A stretch of 64,000 nucleotides of DNA from Govania unica (GCF_027920805.1 NZ_JANWOI010000002.1:496001-560000), one strand, 5' to 3'. Positions 38,330-49,681 are shown, counted from the first letter of the stretch. A program made the numbers and translations. The notes: generated by a model not told the origin, from the letters alone.

Positions 38330-39371
38330 TGCTGTAACCACATATCTGAACGGCGCGCTTGGGCTGTATGTCGGGACGCTGGTCTGGTACATCGTGCTTG
38401 TTCTGGCGATCACGCTGCCGCTTTTGATTGCAGTCGCCTTCGCGGTCTATTTTGACCGTAAGATCTGGGCCGCCATGCAGATGCGTCGCGGTCCGAACGT
38501 GGTCGGTCCCTTTGGTCTTTTGCAATCCTTTGCCGACGGTTTGAAGCTGTTCCTCAAGGAAACCATCATTCCGGCGGGCGCGAACAAGGGCGTGTTCCTG
38601 ATTGCGCCGATGATCACCTTCACGCTGGCGCTTATCGGTTGGGCGGTTATTCCATTCGATGCCAATCTGGTTCTGGCCAATATCAACGTGGGCGTGCTGT
38701 ATCTGTTCGCGATTTCGTCGCTTGGGGTCTACGGCATCATCATGTCGGGCTGGGCGTCGAACTCCAAATATGCGTTTCTGGGCGGGATGCGCTCGGCGGC
38801 GCAGATGGTGTCTTATGAAGTCTCCATCGGTCTGGTGATCGTCACCGTTCTTCTTTGCGTCGGTTCGCTCAATCTGTCGGACGTGGTCAAGGCGCAGTCG
38901 GGCGGCATCTGGAACTGGTATTTCATCTGGTTGTTCCCGATGTTCATCGTGTTCCTGATTTCGGCACTGGCCGAGACCAACCGCCCGCCGTTCGATCTTC
39001 CCGAAGCGGAAGCCGAGCTTGTGGCGGGCTACCAGGTCGAATATTCGTCCATGGCCTTTGCGCTGTTCTTCCTTGGCGAATATGCCAACATCCTGTTGAT
39101 GTGCGCCATGATCTCGGTGCTGTTCTTTGGCGGCTGGGATCCGATCCTGCCGTTCGCACCGTTCACCATGGTGCCGGGGATCATCTGGTTCCTGTTGAAG
39201 ATCGCGTTCTTCTTCTTTGTCTTCGCCTGGATCAAGGCCTCCGTTCCGCGCTATCGCTATGACCAGCTGATGCGCCTTGGCTGGAAGGTGTTCTTGCCCT
39301 TCTCGCTGTTCTGGGTGGTGCTGACCGCAGGCTTCCTTGTTTATTTCGACCTGTTGCCGACGAAGGGATAA
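38322..39371 (+). CDS. nuoH: NADH-quinone oxidoreductase subunit H
   Basis: A 349-residue membrane subunit at the junction with the peripheral arm, with eight helices. Marker segments are [25 protein letters not shown] (in parts near 37-60), the quinone-loop YEVSIGL near 157, and [20 protein letters not shown] near 215. The ATG at 38322 overlaps the nuoG end by 8 bases. Confidence 0.96.
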   Translation: MVDAVTTYLNGALGLYVGTLVWYIVLVLAITLPLLIAVAFAVYFDRKIWAAMQMRRGPNVVGPFGLLQSFADGLKLFLKETIIPAGANKGVFLIAPMITFTLALIGWAVIPFDANLVLANINVGVLYLFAISSLGVYGIIMSGWASNSKYAFLGGMRSAAQMVSYEVSIGLVIVTVLLCVGSLNLSDVVKAQSGGIWNWYFIWLFPMFIVFLISALAETNRPPFDLPEAEAELVAGYQVEYSSMAFALFFLGEYANILLMCAMISVLFFGGWDPILPFAPFTMVPGIIWFLLKIAFFFFVFAWIKASVPRYRYDQLMRLGWKVFLPFSLFWVVLTAGFLVYFDLLPTKG

Positions 39372-39375
39372 GGCG

Positions 39376-39864
39376 ATGTCATCTCTGGTTCGCACAACCC
39401 GAGCCTTCCTGCTGACGGAATTCGTCGCAGCGATGTGGCTCACCTTGAAATATTTCTTTCGTCCCAAGGTGACGCTCAACTACCCCTATGAAAAGGGGAA
39501 GCTGTCGCCGCGGTTCCGGGGAGAGCACGCGCTGCGCCGCTATCCGAATGGTGAAGAACGTTGCATTGCCTGCAAGCTTTGCGAGGCGATCTGTCCGGCA
39601 CTGGCCATCACCATCGAAGCCGAACCGCGGGAGGACGGCAGCCGCCGCACCACGCGTTATGACATCGACATGACCAAATGCATCTATTGCGGCTTCTGTC
39701 AGGAAGCCTGCCCGGTGGATGCCATTGTCGAAGGCCCGAATTTCGAATTTGCTACCGAAACCCGCGAGGAACTGTTCTATAACAAGGACAAGTTGCTTGC
39801 GAACGGCGACCGTTGGGAGCGTGAAATCGCTGCCGCCATCGCCGCTGACGCGCCGTACCGGTAA
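39376..39864 (+). CDS. nuoI: NADH-quinone oxidoreductase subunit I
   Basis: A 162-residue 8Fe ferredoxin-like subunit carrying clusters N6a and N6b. Both motifs are intact: [12 protein letters not shown] near 60 and [12 protein letters not shown] near 99. The N-terminal amphipathic helix ([19 protein letters not shown] region) docks to the membrane arm. The start at 39376 is chosen over 39337, which lies inside nuoH. Confidence 0.96.
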   Translation: MSSLVRTTRAFLLTEFVAAMWLTLKYFFRPKVTLNYPYEKGKLSPRFRGEHALRRYPNGEERCIACKLCEAICPALAITIEAEPREDGSRRTTRYDIDMTKCIYCGFCQEACPVDAIVEGPNFEFATETREELFYNKDKLLANGDRWEREIAAAIAADAPYR

Positions 39865-39878
39865 GGAGTATCAGCGAA

Positions 39879-40490
39879 ATGATCCTGAGTTTTTGCTTTT
39901 ACCTCTTTGCCGTCATCACCTGCCTGTCCGGGTTCATGGTGATTTCGTCACGGAACCCCGTTCATTCGGTGTTGTTTCTCATTCTGGCCTTTTTCAATTC
40001 GGCCGGTCTTTTCCTGCTGCTTGGGGCTGAGTTCCTGGCGATGATTTTGGTCATCGTTTATGTGGGCGCGGTCGCGGTTCTGTTCCTGTTCGTCGTCATG
40101 ATGCTCGACATCGATTTCGAGGAAATGCGCAAAGGCATCTCCCGCTATCTGCCGATCGGCGCGCTGATCGGGATTGTGTTGCTGATTGAGCTTCTGATGG
40201 TTCTGACCGGGCGGTCCATTGAACTGCCGGCCGCCGGGACCACGCTTGCACCGACGCCGGATCTGGATCAGGTGAGCAATACGGTTGCCATCGGCAATCT
40301 GCTTTATACCCATTATGTCTATCTGTTCCAGGCTGCGGGCATGATCTTGCTGGTGGCCATGATCGGGGCCATCGTGTTGACCCACCGCAAGCGTCCGGGG
40401 GTCAAGAAGCAGAACATTTCGGCTCAGAACAGCCGCACACGCGGCGACGCCGTGGAAAGTCGCAACGTGAAGCCAGGGCAGGGGATCTGA
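39879..40490 (+). CDS. nuoJ: NADH-quinone oxidoreductase subunit J
   Basis: A 203-residue membrane subunit with five helices. [25 protein letters not shown] at the start and [28 protein letters not shown] near 47-75 (with the pi-bulge helix) are the conserved parts. The basic C-terminal tail of about 35 residues is variable. Stop and nuoK start are one base apart. Confidence 0.94.
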   Translation: MILSFCFYLFAVITCLSGFMVISSRNPVHSVLFLILAFFNSAGLFLLLGAEFLAMILVIVYVGAVAVLFLFVVMMLDIDFEEMRKGISRYLPIGALIGIVLLIELLMVLTGRSIELPAAGTTLAPTPDLDQVSNTVAIGNLLYTHYVYLFQAAGMILLVAMIGAIVLTHRKRPGVKKQNISAQNSRTRGDAVESRNVKPGQGI

Positions 40491-40491
40491 C

Positions 40492-40800
40492 ATGGAAATC
40501 GGTCTCGCACATTATCTCGCCGTCGGAGCGATCCTGTTCACGCTCGGCGTCTTGGGCATCTTTCTTAACCGGAAGAACGTCATCATCATTCTGATGTCGA
40601 TCGAACTCATTCTGCTTTCCGTCAATATCAATTTCGTGGCCTTCTCGAACCATCTCAATGACCTGGTGGGGCAGATTTTCGCCATGTTCGTGTTGACGGT
40701 CGCGGCGGCCGAGGCGGCTATCGGCCTTGCCATTCTTGTGATCTATTTCCGCAACCGCGGCACCATCGCTGTTGATGATATCAACAGCATGAAGGGCTGA
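40492..40800 (+). CDS. nuoK: NADH-quinone oxidoreductase subunit K
   Basis: A 102-residue subunit with three helices. Conserved acidic residues are in [15 protein letters not shown] near 36-50 and in [13 protein letters not shown] near 69-81; both glutamates take part in the proton path. Full length. Confidence 0.95.
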   Translation: MEIGLAHYLAVGAILFTLGVLGIFLNRKNVIIILMSIELILLSVNINFVAFSNHLNDLVGQIFAMFVLTVAAAEAAIGLAILVIYFRNRGTIAVDDINSMKG

Positions 40801-40816
40801 GGGGGACATAACGACC

Positions 40817-42742
40817 ATGCATCAAGCTATTGTCTTCCTGCCGCTGATCGCGGCAATCATTGCTGGCTTGTTCGGCCGCAAGATCGGCGATCGTGGCTCG
40901 CAGCTTGTGACCTGCGGCGCGCTGGTGATTTCGGCGGTTTTGTCGGTGTTCGTCTTTATTGACGTGGCGATCGGCGGCAAAACATACGAAGTCGAAATCC
41001 TCAAATGGTTTGACGTCGGCACGTTCCAGGTCTCCTGGGCGCTTAAGATCGATACCCTGACGGCGGTCATGCTGGTGGTGGTGAACGGGGTGTCTTCCCT
41101 GGTTCATATCTATTCGGTCGGCTATATGAGCCATGATCCGGACAAGCCGCGCTTCATGGCTTATCTGTCGCTGTTCACCTTCGCCATGCTGATGCTGGTG
41201 ACGGCCAACAGCTTTATCCAGATGTTCTTTGGCTGGGAAGGCGTCGGTCTCGCGTCTTATCTGCTGATCGGGTTCTGGTACAATCGGCCGACGGCCAATG
41301 CCGCCGCCATCAAGGCCTTCGTGGTCAACCGGGTGGGTGACTTTGGCTTTGTGCTGGGGCTTGGGGCGATCTTCCTTGTCTTCGGGTCGATGCATATCGA
41401 TACGGTGTTCGCCGAAGCGCATAAATATGTCGGTCACAAGTTCGTCTTCCTCAATTGGGAAGTCGATGCGCTGACCACCATCTGTCTGTTGCTGTTCGTG
41501 GGCGCCATGGGTAAGTCGGCCCAGCTTGGGTTGCATACCTGGCTGCCGGACGCCATGGAAGGCCCGACCCCGGTGTCGGCGCTTATCCATGCCGCGACCA
41601 TGGTGACGGCGGGCGTGTTCCTCGTTGCACGCTGTTCGCCGCTCTTTGAGCTGTCGCCGGTTGCTTTGCAGGTGGTGACGATTGTGGGGGCGAGCACGGC
41701 CTTCTTCGCGGCGACCGTCGGTCTGACCCAGAACGACATCAAGCGCGTGATCGCCTATTCGACCTGTTCGCAGCTTGGTTACATGTTCTTTGCGCTGGGC
41801 GTCAGTGCTTATGGCGCGGCGGTGTTTCATCTCTTTACCCATGCCTTCTTCAAGGCGCTGTTGTTCCTTGGCGCCGGTTCGGTGATCCATGCCATGTCGG
41901 ACGAGCAGGACATGCGCAACATGGGTGGCATCTGGAAAAAGATTCCGCTGACCTATGCCATGATGCTGATCGGGACGCTGGCCTTGACGGGTGTGCCGTT
42001 CTTCTCCGGCTATTATTCGAAGGACATGATCCTTGAATCGGCCTTTGCGGCTCATTCGGCTGTGGGTGAATATGCCTTTGCGCTTGGCATCGTCGCTGCC
42101 TTCATGACCTCATTCTATTCCTGGCGTCTGATTTTCATGACCTTCCACGGCAAGCCACGGGCGAGCCAGGACGTTATGCATCACATCCATGAATCGCCTT
42201 TGGTCATGACCGTTCCGCTGATGATCCTCGCGGCGGGTGCGGTGGTTGCGGGCTTTATCTTCGCGCCTTACTTCGTCGGCGTGCATTATGCTGATTTCTG
42301 GGGTTCCGCCTTGTTCCTTAAGGGCGAGAACGTCATGGAGCATGCCCATCACGTGCCCGAGTGGGTCAAGCTTTCGCCGCTTGTGATGAGCATCCTTGGC
42401 TTTGCGCTGGCCTGGTATTTCTATATCAAGGCACCTTCGGTGCCGGTCGCCCTCGCGAAGTCGCAGGAACCGCTTTATAAGTTCTCGTTGAACAAATGGT
42501 ACTTCGACGAACTCTATGACGTCCTGTTCATTCGTTCGGCCAAGGCACTCGGCCGGTTATTCTGGAAGAAGGGCGACGGCCTGACCATCGACGGACTTGG
42601 TCCGGACGGGGTTTCGGCGGTTGTGCTTGATCTGTCCAACCGGGCGCGGCGTTTGCAGTCGGGCTATGTCTATCATTATGCCTTCGCCATGTTGATTGGC
42701 GTGGCGGCCATCGTCACCTGGTTCATGGTAGGCGGAGCGTAA
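40817..42742 (+). CDS. nuoL: NADH-quinone oxidoreductase subunit L
   Basis: A 641-residue antiporter-like proton-pumping subunit. FFGWEGVGLASYLLIGFWY near 137 and the KSAQLGLHTWLPDAMEGPTPVSALIHAATMVTAG region near 233-265 are textbook NuoL. The long C-terminal lateral helix after about 520 is present. Full length. Confidence 0.97.
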   Translation: MHQAIVFLPLIAAIIAGLFGRKIGDRGSQLVTCGALVISAVLSVFVFIDVAIGGKTYEVEILKWFDVGTFQVSWALKIDTLTAVMLVVVNGVSSLVHIYSVGYMSHDPDKPRFMAYLSLFTFAMLMLVTANSFIQMFFGWEGVGLASYLLIGFWYNRPTANAAAIKAFVVNRVGDFGFVLGLGAIFLVFGSMHIDTVFAEAHKYVGHKFVFLNWEVDALTTICLLLFVGAMGKSAQLGLHTWLPDAMEGPTPVSALIHAATMVTAGVFLVARCSPLFELSPVALQVVTIVGASTAFFAATVGLTQNDIKRVIAYSTCSQLGYMFFALGVSAYGAAVFHLFTHAFFKALLFLGAGSVIHAMSDEQDMRNMGGIWKKIPLTYAMMLIGTLALTGVPFFSGYYSKDMILESAFAAHSAVGEYAFALGIVAAFMTSFYSWRLIFMTFHGKPRASQDVMHHIHESPLVMTVPLMILAAGAVVAGFIFAPYFVGVHYADFWGSALFLKGENVMEHAHHVPEWVKLSPLVMSILGFALAWYFYIKAPSVPVALAKSQEPLYKFSLNKWYFDELYDVLFIRSAKALGRLFWKKGDGLTIDGLGPDGVSAVVLDLSNRARRLQSGYVYHYAFAMLIGVAAIVTWFMVGGA

Positions 42743-42745
42743 TCG

Positions 42746-44269
42746 ATGAGTGGTATGCCAATACTTTCGATAGTCACTTTCCTGCCGCTTCTGGGCGCGC
42801 TGATCATTCTCCTTCTGCCCGGCGACAAGGATCGCGTGGCGGCGGGGGCACGTCAGGTTGCGCTTTGGACGACGGTCATCACCTTTGCCCTGTCGCTTGT
42901 GCTGTGGTTCGAGTTTGACCGCGGCACCTCGGCCTTCCAGTTTGAAGAACGGGTGAACTGGATCAGCGGCGCCATCAGCTACCATATGGGGGTTGACGGC
43001 ATCTCGGTGCTGTTCGTGTTGCTCACGACCTTGATCATGCCGATCTGTATCCTCGCCAGCTGGGAATCCATCGGCCAGCGGGTTCGCGAATATATGATCG
43101 CGTTCCTGGTGCTTGAGACGCTGATGATCGGCGTGTTCTGTTCGCTCGATCTGGTGCTGTTCTATATCTTCTTTGAAGCCGGTCTGATCCCGATGTTCCT
43201 TATCATCGGTGTGTGGGGCGGTCCGCGGAAGATTTATGCGGCTTTCAAGTTCTTCCTTTACACGCTGCTCGGGTCGGTTCTGCTGCTGATCGCGCTGATC
43301 TATATGTATCTCGATGCCGGGACCACGGACATCCCGACGCTGATGCATCACAGCTTTGACCCCGGCATCCAGAAATGGCTGTGGCTTGCGTTCTTCGCAT
43401 CCTTCGCAGTCAAGATGCCGATGTGGCCGGTGCATACCTGGTTGCCGGACGCCCACGTGGAAGCGCCGACGGCGGGGTCCGTGGTGCTTGCTGCGATCTT
43501 GCTGAAGATGGGCGGTTACGGTTTCCTGCGGTTCTCGCTGCCGATGTTCCCGGTTGCGTCCGTCGACTTTGCCAATCTGATCTTTGTGCTGAGTGTCGTG
43601 GCGGTGGTTTACACCTCGCTTGTGGCGCTGGTGCAGGATGACATGAAGAAGCTGATCGCCTATTCGTCGGTTGCCCATATGGGCTTCGTGACCATCGGCA
43701 TCTTCACCTTCAATCAGCAGGGCGTCGAAGGCAGCATCATTCAGATGCTCAGCCACGGGATCGTGTCAGGCGCGCTGTTCCTGTGTGTCGGCGTGATTTA
43801 CGACCGTATCCATACCCGCGAGATTGCCCGTTATGGTGGTCTTGTGAACCGTATGCCCAAATATGCGCTGGTGTTCATGGTGTTCACCATGGCAGCTGTG
43901 GGCCTGCCGGGGACCAGCGGGTTTATTGGTGAAATCCTGGTGCTGATCGGGGCTTATCAGGTCAACACCTGGGTCGCGTTCGGGGCGGCTACCGGTCTTA
44001 TCCTTGGTGCGGCTTACATGTTGTGGCTCTATCGCCGGGTCATCTTTGGTGACCTTGTGAAAGAGGATCTGAAATCCATTCTCGATCTCAATCGCCGCGA
44101 AGTTCTGATGTTCGCTCCGCTGCTGGTGATCGTGTTCTGGATGGGTATTTATCCCGCGTCCTTCACGGACTTCCTGCACAAGTCGGTTGAAAATCTGCTG
44201 GTGCAGCACGAGACGGCCAATGCGGCGGGTGCCGTGAAGAAAACTGTGCTTCTGGAGACTGCTCAATGA
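42746..44269 (+). CDS. nuoM: NADH-quinone oxidoreductase subunit M
   Basis: A 507-residue antiporter-like subunit with 14 helices. The key acidic residue is in [17 protein letters not shown] near 138, and the Lys-containing segment [25 protein letters not shown] is near 223-248. Full length. The stop overlaps the nuoN start (ATGA). Confidence 0.97.
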   Translation: MSGMPILSIVTFLPLLGALIILLLPGDKDRVAAGARQVALWTTVITFALSLVLWFEFDRGTSAFQFEERVNWISGAISYHMGVDGISVLFVLLTTLIMPICILASWESIGQRVREYMIAFLVLETLMIGVFCSLDLVLFYIFFEAGLIPMFLIIGVWGGPRKIYAAFKFFLYTLLGSVLLLIALIYMYLDAGTTDIPTLMHHSFDPGIQKWLWLAFFASFAVKMPMWPVHTWLPDAHVEAPTAGSVVLAAILLKMGGYGFLRFSLPMFPVASVDFANLIFVLSVVAVVYTSLVALVQDDMKKLIAYSSVAHMGFVTIGIFTFNQQGVEGSIIQMLSHGIVSGALFLCVGVIYDRIHTREIARYGGLVNRMPKYALVFMVFTMAAVGLPGTSGFIGEILVLIGAYQVNTWVAFGAATGLILGAAYMLWLYRRVIFGDLVKEDLKSILDLNRREVLMFAPLLVIVFWMGIYPASFTDFLHKSVENLLVQHETANAAGAVKKTVLLETAQ

Positions 44270-45723
44270 CTTTGGCTGCCATCCCGCTTTTGGGCCCGGC
44301 CTATCCGGAAATCCTTCTGGCTGTTGGATCGCTGGTGCTGCTGGTATTTGGCGTCTTCTCCCGCGAGGAGGTGGCCAACCGTGTCGTGACCTGGGGTGCG
44401 GCGGCACTTCTGGTTGGAGCATTTCTGCTGACTCTTAATCAGCCGATGGCACATACCCTGACCTTTGGCGATATGTTCATCGTCGACGGGTTCACGCGTT
44501 TTGCGAAGCTTCTGGTGTTCCTTGCCTCGGCGCTGGCCGTGGTCATGTCCACCGGCTATCTGCAGGCCGAGCGCATGATGCGCTTTGAATATCCGATCCT
44601 GATCGTTCTGGCCGCGCTTGGCATGGGCATGATGGTGTCGGCCAATGACCTGCTGTCGCTTTATGTGGGTCTGGAGCTGCAGAGCCTTGCGCTTTATGTG
44701 CTGGCGGCGATCCGTCGCGATAGCGCTGTATCGACCGAAGCCGGTTTGAAGTATTTCGTTCTGGGGGCGCTGTCGTCGGGCATGCTGCTATATGGCAGCT
44801 CGCTGGTTTATGGTTTCAGCGGCACCACCAATTTCGAAATGCTGGCGCAGGTGTTTGCGGTTGAGGGTTATAAGGCTCCGATCGGCATGATCTTTGGTAT
44901 CGTGTTCCTGGCGGCGGGGCTCGCGTTCAAGGTTTCGGCGGTGCCGTTCCATATGTGGACGCCGGATGTCTATGAAGGCTCTCCGACCCCGGTGACGGCG
45001 TTCTTTGCCGTGGCGCCGAAGATTGCAGCACTGGCGCTGTTTGCCCGCGTGGTGCTCGATCCCTTTGCGGATTTGTCCCATGAATGGCGTCAGATCATTG
45101 TGTTTCTGTCGCTTGCCTCCATGGTTCTCGGGTCGGTTGCGGCTATCGTGCAGACCAATATCAAACGTCTGATGGCTTATTCCTCGATCGGTCACGTGGG
45201 CTATGCGCTGGTCGGGCTTGCCGCCGGAACGCATGAAGGCGTGCAGGGGCTGCTGGTTTATCTGGCCATTTATCTTGCCATGAACATCGGCGCCTTCGCC
45301 TGCATTCTGGCGATGCGGCGTGAGGATGGGACCGCCACCGAAAATATTTCGGATCTTGCGGGGCTGGCCCAGTCGCGTCCGATGCTGGCTGCGGCCTTTG
45401 CGGTGTTCATGTTCTCGCTGGCCGGCATTCCGCCGCTCGCCGGGTTCTTCGGCAAGTTCTATATCTTCATTTCGGCGGTCCATGCCGGGCTGATCTGGCT
45501 GGCCGTTCTGGGCGTGCTCGCGAGCGTTATTGGCGCTTACTATTACCTGCGGATCGTCAAGGTCATGTATTTTGACGCCCCGACCGTGCGGTTCGAAGCT
45601 TCGTCCGGCAAGACGCTCAATGTGGTTCTTGCGGCGACGGCTTTTGTCACCGTCTGTTTCGTGTTTGCACCGTCGACCATCGTCGTGCCTGCCGCTACGG
45701 CGGCCGCGGCTTTGGTACCTTAA
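44266..45723 (+). CDS. nuoN: NADH-quinone oxidoreductase subunit N
   Basis: A 485-residue antiporter-like subunit, the last of complex [21 protein letters not shown] near 129-148 and [27 protein letters not shown] near 222-248 are the conserved parts. It is followed after only 12 bp by birA, so the operon probably continues. Confidence 0.96.
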   Translation: MTLAAIPLLGPAYPEILLAVGSLVLLVFGVFSREEVANRVVTWGAAALLVGAFLLTLNQPMAHTLTFGDMFIVDGFTRFAKLLVFLASALAVVMSTGYLQAERMMRFEYPILIVLAALGMGMMVSANDLLSLYVGLELQSLALYVLAAIRRDSAVSTEAGLKYFVLGALSSGMLLYGSSLVYGFSGTTNFEMLAQVFAVEGYKAPIGMIFGIVFLAAGLAFKVSAVPFHMWTPDVYEGSPTPVTAFFAVAPKIAALALFARVVLDPFADLSHEWRQIIVFLSLASMVLGSVAAIVQTNIKRLMAYSSIGHVGYALVGLAAGTHEGVQGLLVYLAIYLAMNIGAFACILAMRREDGTATENISDLAGLAQSRPMLAAAFAVFMFSLAGIPPLAGFFGKFYIFISAVHAGLIWLAVLGVLASVIGAYYYLRIVKVMYFDAPTVRFEASSGKTLNVVLAATAFVTVCFVFAPSTIVVPAATAAAALVP

Positions 45724-45735
45724 GGCGGACGGCGT

Positions 45736-46458
45736 ATGACCGCCGTCGCCTGCGAAGTCCACGACAGTCTTGACAGCACCAGTGCCGAGGCCCGGAGACG
45801 GGTCTCGGCCGGTGCGTTTCAGGATCTGTGGATCGTTGCTCGTCGGCAGACCAGCGGGCGCGGTCGTCGCGGCCGGGCCTGGGTGTCCGATAGTGACAAT
45901 CTTTATGCCTCGCGTCTGATTGATCCGGCCTGTCCGTCTGCGCGGGTGGCCGAATTGTCGTTTGTGGCGGCTTTGGCCGCGCGCGATGCTGTCAGGGCGC
46001 AATTGCCGCCGGGCGCGCCGCCCGTGACCTGTAAATGGCCGAATGACGTGTTGATCGGCCGCCGCAAGGTGGCAGGCCTGTTGCTTGAGGGCGAGGGCGG
46101 ATCGCGCTGGGTGGTGGTCGGCATCGGCATCAATGTGACGGACTTCCCCGACGGGATGGAGACGCCGGCGACGTCGCTTGTGGCTCAGGGGGGCACGGCG
46201 GATGTGGAGGCGGTGTTTGGGGCGCTCGCGGATGCTTTTGAGCAGTGGTTGACGGTTTGGCGCACAAGCGGCTTTGCGGCCATTCGTGCGGCCTGGCGGG
46301 ACGCAGCCTCGGGGCTTGGGGAAAAAGTTCGGGTTCGGCTTGAAACCCGCGAGTTCGAGGGCATTTTTCGTGACCTTGACCCAAGCGGGGCGCTTATAGT
46401 CGATTGCGCTGACGGGCGTGAGGAACGGGTCGCCGCCGGCGATGTGTTTTTGTTATGA
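45736..46458 (+). CDS. birA: Biotin-[acetyl-CoA-carboxylase] ligase
   Basis: A 240-residue enzyme that attaches biotin to the carboxyl carrier protein. The biotin/AMP loop is GRGRRGRAWVS near 40-50, and CKWPNDVLIGRRKVAGLLLEGEG near 96-118 forms the catalytic core. The N-terminal repressor domain of E. coli BirA is absent, so this is a group I ligase without DNA binding. It follows nuoN in typical alphaproteobacterial order. Confidence 0.92.
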   Translation: MTAVACEVHDSLDSTSAEARRRVSAGAFQDLWIVARRQTSGRGRRGRAWVSDSDNLYASRLIDPACPSARVAELSFVAALAARDAVRAQLPPGAPPVTCKWPNDVLIGRRKVAGLLLEGEGGSRWVVVGIGINVTDFPDGMETPATSLVAQGGTADVEAVFGALADAFEQWLTVWRTSGFAAIRAAWRDAASGLGEKVRVRLETREFEGIFRDLDPSGALIVDCADGREERVAAGDVFLL

Positions 46459-46497
46459 ACCTTTCCATAATCCGGGCGCTTACACTGAGGGATGACC

Positions 46498-47265
46498 ATG
46501 CTGCTCGCCATTGACGCCGGTAATACCAATGTGGTCTTCGCGCTTATGAGCGAGGATGGCGTACGTCATCGTTGGCGTATTTCCACCGTCGGCAATCGTA
46601 CGGCTGACGAATATATGGTCTGGCTCATTCAATTGATGCAGCTTGAGAATTTGAAGCCTGAGGGCATCACCGGGGCGATCATCGCCACCGTCGTGCCGCA
46701 GACTCTGTTTCCGCTTCAGTTGCTGTGCCGCCGCTATTTCCAATGCGAGCCACTGGTGATTGGGGCGGCGGAGGTTGATCTTGGCATCGCGGTCAAGGCA
46801 CAGGATGTGGGGGCCGACCGTCTTGTTAATGCGGTCGCCGCTCACGATATCTATGGTGGCGCCCTGGTGATTCTGGATTTCGGCACGGCGACCACTTTTG
46901 ATGTGGTCGATGAGGAGGGCGCCTATATCGGCGGGGTCATTTCACCCGGCATCAATCTGTCGCTGGAGGCGCTGCATATGGCGGCTGCCAAATTGCCGCG
47001 TATCGCGGTCGAGCGGCCGGAGCGGGTGATCGGGCGGGCAACCGTCCCGGCCATGCAGTCAGGGGTTTATTGGGGCTATGTGGGCCTGATCGAGGGGATT
47101 GTCTCGCGCATCAAGGCCGAATATGGCGCACCTATGAAAGTGATCGCGACCGGTGGTCTCGCCACGCTGTTTTATAGTGCGACCGACGTGATCGAAGCGG
47201 TGGATCAGGAGCTGACCATCAAGGGGCTACGTATGATTTACCAGCTTAACCAATTGAAGAAGTAA
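46498..47265 (+). CDS. coaX: Type III pantothenate kinase
   Basis: A 255-residue kinase of the ASKHA fold that starts coenzyme A synthesis. The phosphate loop MLLAIDAGNTNVVFAL opens the protein. GADRLVNAVAA near 103, DFGTATTFDVVD near 121 and the GGVISPGINLSLEAL segment near 138 are typical. I start at the ATG at 46498, seven bases behind GAGG; another ATG at 46492 is too close to that site. It abuts rnj. Confidence 0.93.
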   Translation: MLLAIDAGNTNVVFALMSEDGVRHRWRISTVGNRTADEYMVWLIQLMQLENLKPEGITGAIIATVVPQTLFPLQLLCRRYFQCEPLVIGAAEVDLGIAVKAQDVGADRLVNAVAAHDIYGGALVILDFGTATTFDVVDEEGAYIGGVISPGINLSLEALHMAAAKLPRIAVERPERVIGRATVPAMQSGVYWGYVGLIEGIVSRIKAEYGAPMKVIATGGLATLFYSATDVIEAVDQELTIKGLRMIYQLNQLKK

Positions 47266-48921
47266 ATGACCAGCAAAGACCTTTTATTCGTGCCGCTTGG
47301 CGGCACTGGTGAGATTGGGATGAACCTCAATCTCTATGGCTACAATGATCGTTGGATCATGATCGATCTTGGGATTTCCTTTGCGGATGATCATCTGCCG
47401 GGGATTGAGGTCATCATGCCGGATCCGGCCTTTATCGTCGAACGGCGCGACAAGCTTCAGGCTTTGTTCGTGACCCATGCCCATGAGGATCACGCGGGCG
47501 CGGTCGCGCATCTCTGGCCGCAATTGCGTTGTCCGGTCTATGCGACACCGTTCACGATTGCGATCCTGCGGGCCAAGCTGAAGGAAGCCGGATTGCTCGA
47601 TCAGGTGCCTTTGCATGAGGTGCCGCTGGGCGGGCAGGTGACGGTGGGCGACTTTACGGTCGATTATGTGTCGCTGACCCATTCGATCCCCGAGCCGAAC
47701 GCGCTGTTGATCACAACGCCCGTGGGCAAGATTTTTCATACCGGGGACTGGAAGCTTGACCCCGGGCCGGTGATTGGCGAGCCGACGGACGAGCTTGCGC
47801 TTCGGGCCATCGGGCAATCCGGCATTCTTGCCATGATCTGTGACTCGACCAATGTTTTCAACAAACAGGGGTCCGGGTCGGAAACCGAAGTGCGCGACAG
47901 TCTGGTTGATGTGGTGGCCGGGCATAAGGGACGGGTGATCGTCACCACCTTTGCGTCAAATGTGGCCCGGCTTGATTCGATCGCGGCGGCGGCGGCGGCG
48001 AACGGGCGGCATATCTGCCTGCTTGGGCGCTCGCTGGTGCGCAATGTGGAGATTGCCCGCTCGCTTGGCTATCTGCAGGACATGCCGCCGGTGGTGGCTG
48101 AGGAAGACGCAGGCTATCTGCCGAAGGACAAGGTGCTTTACATCTCGACCGGCTGTCAGGGCGAGCCGCGCGCGGCGCTGTCGCGTATCGTCGCCGGTCA
48201 GCATCGTCATGTATCGATCAGCCCGGGTGACGTGGTGGTGTTTTCTTCGAAAATCATCCCCGGCAATGACATCTCTATTGGGCGCATGATCAACCAGCTG
48301 GTGAAAGCCGGTGCCGAAGTCATCACCGAGAAGGACGCCTTTATCCATGTGTCGGGCCATCCGGGGCAGGGCGATCTTGAACAGATGTATGACTGGATCA
48401 AGCCGCAGGTCGCGGTGCCGGTTCATGGCGAAGCGCGGCATCTGCTGAAACATGCGGCCTTTGCCCGTGAGTGGGGTGTGCCGCAGGTGATCACGGCGGA
48501 AAACGGCTCGGTGGTGCGACTTGCGCCGGGCCCCGCGAAGATTATCGAGGTGGTCGATACGGGCCGTCTTGCCCTTGACGGCAAGGTGTTGGTCGCGGCC
48601 GACGGGCTTGAAATCGCCGAACGCCGCCGCATCATGCATCACGGCTATGTGGGGGTTGCGGTCGCCGTCGACGAGAACGGGGAGCTTGTGGCCGATCCTT
48701 GTGTCGATCTTCAGGGCGTGCCTGCAAAGGATGCCGATGATCTGATCGATGACATCCTTGACGCTGTCGAGGACGCCATCGAGCGCATGAGCAAGGCCGA
48801 TCGCCGCAAGGATGATCGCATGAGCGAGGCCCTGCGTGTGGTCGTGCGTCGTGTGGCACGCGATGCCACCGGCAAGCAGCCGGGCCCCATCACCAAGGTT
48901 CACCTGTTGCGGGTGGACTGA
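47266..48921 (+). CDS. rnj: Ribonuclease J
   Basis: A 551-residue metallo-beta-lactamase/beta-CASP nuclease that matures and decays RNA. The metal motif HAHEDHAGA is near 71-79, SLTHSIPEPNALLI near 136, HTGDWKLDP near 158, and the beta-CASP VSGHPGQGDLEQMY near 362. MVPVHGE-like AVPVHGEARHLLKHA is near 384. RNase J together with RNase E is common in Alphaproteobacteria. The start follows coaX directly. Confidence 0.95.
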   Translation: MTSKDLLFVPLGGTGEIGMNLNLYGYNDRWIMIDLGISFADDHLPGIEVIMPDPAFIVERRDKLQALFVTHAHEDHAGAVAHLWPQLRCPVYATPFTIAILRAKLKEAGLLDQVPLHEVPLGGQVTVGDFTVDYVSLTHSIPEPNALLITTPVGKIFHTGDWKLDPGPVIGEPTDELALRAIGQSGILAMICDSTNVFNKQGSGSETEVRDSLVDVVAGHKGRVIVTTFASNVARLDSIAAAAAANGRHICLLGRSLVRNVEIARSLGYLQDMPPVVAEEDAGYLPKDKVLYISTGCQGEPRAALSRIVAGQHRHVSISPGDVVVFSSKIIPGNDISIGRMINQLVKAGAEVITEKDAFIHVSGHPGQGDLEQMYDWIKPQVAVPVHGEARHLLKHAAFAREWGVPQVITAENGSVVRLAPGPAKIIEVVDTGRLALDGKVLVAADGLEIAERRRIMHHGYVGVAVAVDENGELVADPCVDLQGVPAKDADDLIDDILDAVEDAIERMSKADRRKDDRMSEALRVVVRRVARDATGKQPGPITKVHLLRVD

Positions 48922-48957
48922 CCTCATCGCTATCATAATAAACGACAGGAGCAGGGA

Positions 48958-49362
48958 ATGATCGGACGTTTGAACCATGTGGCCATTGCGGTGCCGGATC
49001 TTGAGGCGGCGATGGCGCTTTATCGCACGACCCTTGGCGCCAAGGTGTCAGAGCCGGTGGATCAGCCCGACCATGGTGTTGTGACCGTGTTTGTGGAGCT
49101 GCCGAACACCAAGATCGAGCTGTTGTACCCGCTTGGGGACAAGTCGCCGATCGTCAATTTTCTTGAACGCAATCCGGCTGGCGGCGTGCATCATATCTGC
49201 TATGAGGTCGAGGATATTCTGGTCGCGCGGGATCAGTTGAAGGCAGCTGGCGCCCGTGTGCTTGGCGATGGGGAGCCGAAAATCGGCGCTCATGGCAAAC
49301 CGGTGCTGTTCCTGCATCCTAAGGATATGTTCGGGACGCTGGTCGAAATTGAACAGGTATAA
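48958..49362 (+). CDS. mce: Methylmalonyl-CoA epimerase
   Basis: A 134-residue glyoxalase-fold epimerase that interconverts the two methylmalonyl-CoA isomers in propionate breakdown. Metal-binding residues fit LNHVAIAV near 5, ELLYPLG near 56, GGVHHICYEVEDI near 75, and LVEIEQ at the end. Full length. No mutase gene is in the window. Confidence 0.92.
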   Translation: MIGRLNHVAIAVPDLEAAMALYRTTLGAKVSEPVDQPDHGVVTVFVELPNTKIELLYPLGDKSPIVNFLERNPAGGVHHICYEVEDILVARDQLKAAGARVLGDGEPKIGAHGKPVLFLHPKDMFGTLVEIEQV

Positions 49363-49402
49363 CGGCCGTCAATCGGCGGTTTTATGAGTGAGGATCAACA
49401 GT

Positions 49403-49654
49403 ATGCTGGACATTATCAGCCCCATTGTCGTGATTGCCATCGCCTGGTGGCTGGTGTTTTTCACCCTGTTGCCAATCGGTGTGAAGACACATGAAGAGGC
49501 GGGGGTGGAGCGTCCCGAAGGGACTGAGGAAAGCGCGCCGGTCAATCCCGGAATCAAATGGAAAATGGTGGTGGCCACAGTGGCCTCTGTGGCGATCTGG
49601 GTTCTGTTCTGGTTGGCGCAGAAATACGATTTGTTCAGCTTCCGTCCGGATTAA
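49403..49654 (+). CDS. DUF1467 family membrane protein
   Basis: An 83-residue protein with two helices (about 7-27 and 57-77) and the conserved N-terminus SPIVVIAIAWWLVFFTLLPIGV. This is the DUF1467 family, regularly found between mce and proS in Alphaproteobacteria; its function is unknown. The start ATG at 49403 follows GAGGA. An in-frame GTG at 49388 is less likely. Confidence 0.88.
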   Translation: MLDIISPIVVIAIAWWLVFFTLLPIGVKTHEEAGVERPEGTEESAPVNPGIKWKMVVATVASVAIWVLFWLAQKYDLFSFRPD

Positions 49655-49681
49655 GCGCAGCTCGATCCGGCTTATGCTCGT

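Noticed and set aside
40781-43756. Two long minus-strand frames opposite nuoL and nuoM
   Set aside because: Their products are His- and Arg-rich, without domains, and mirror membrane protein genes.
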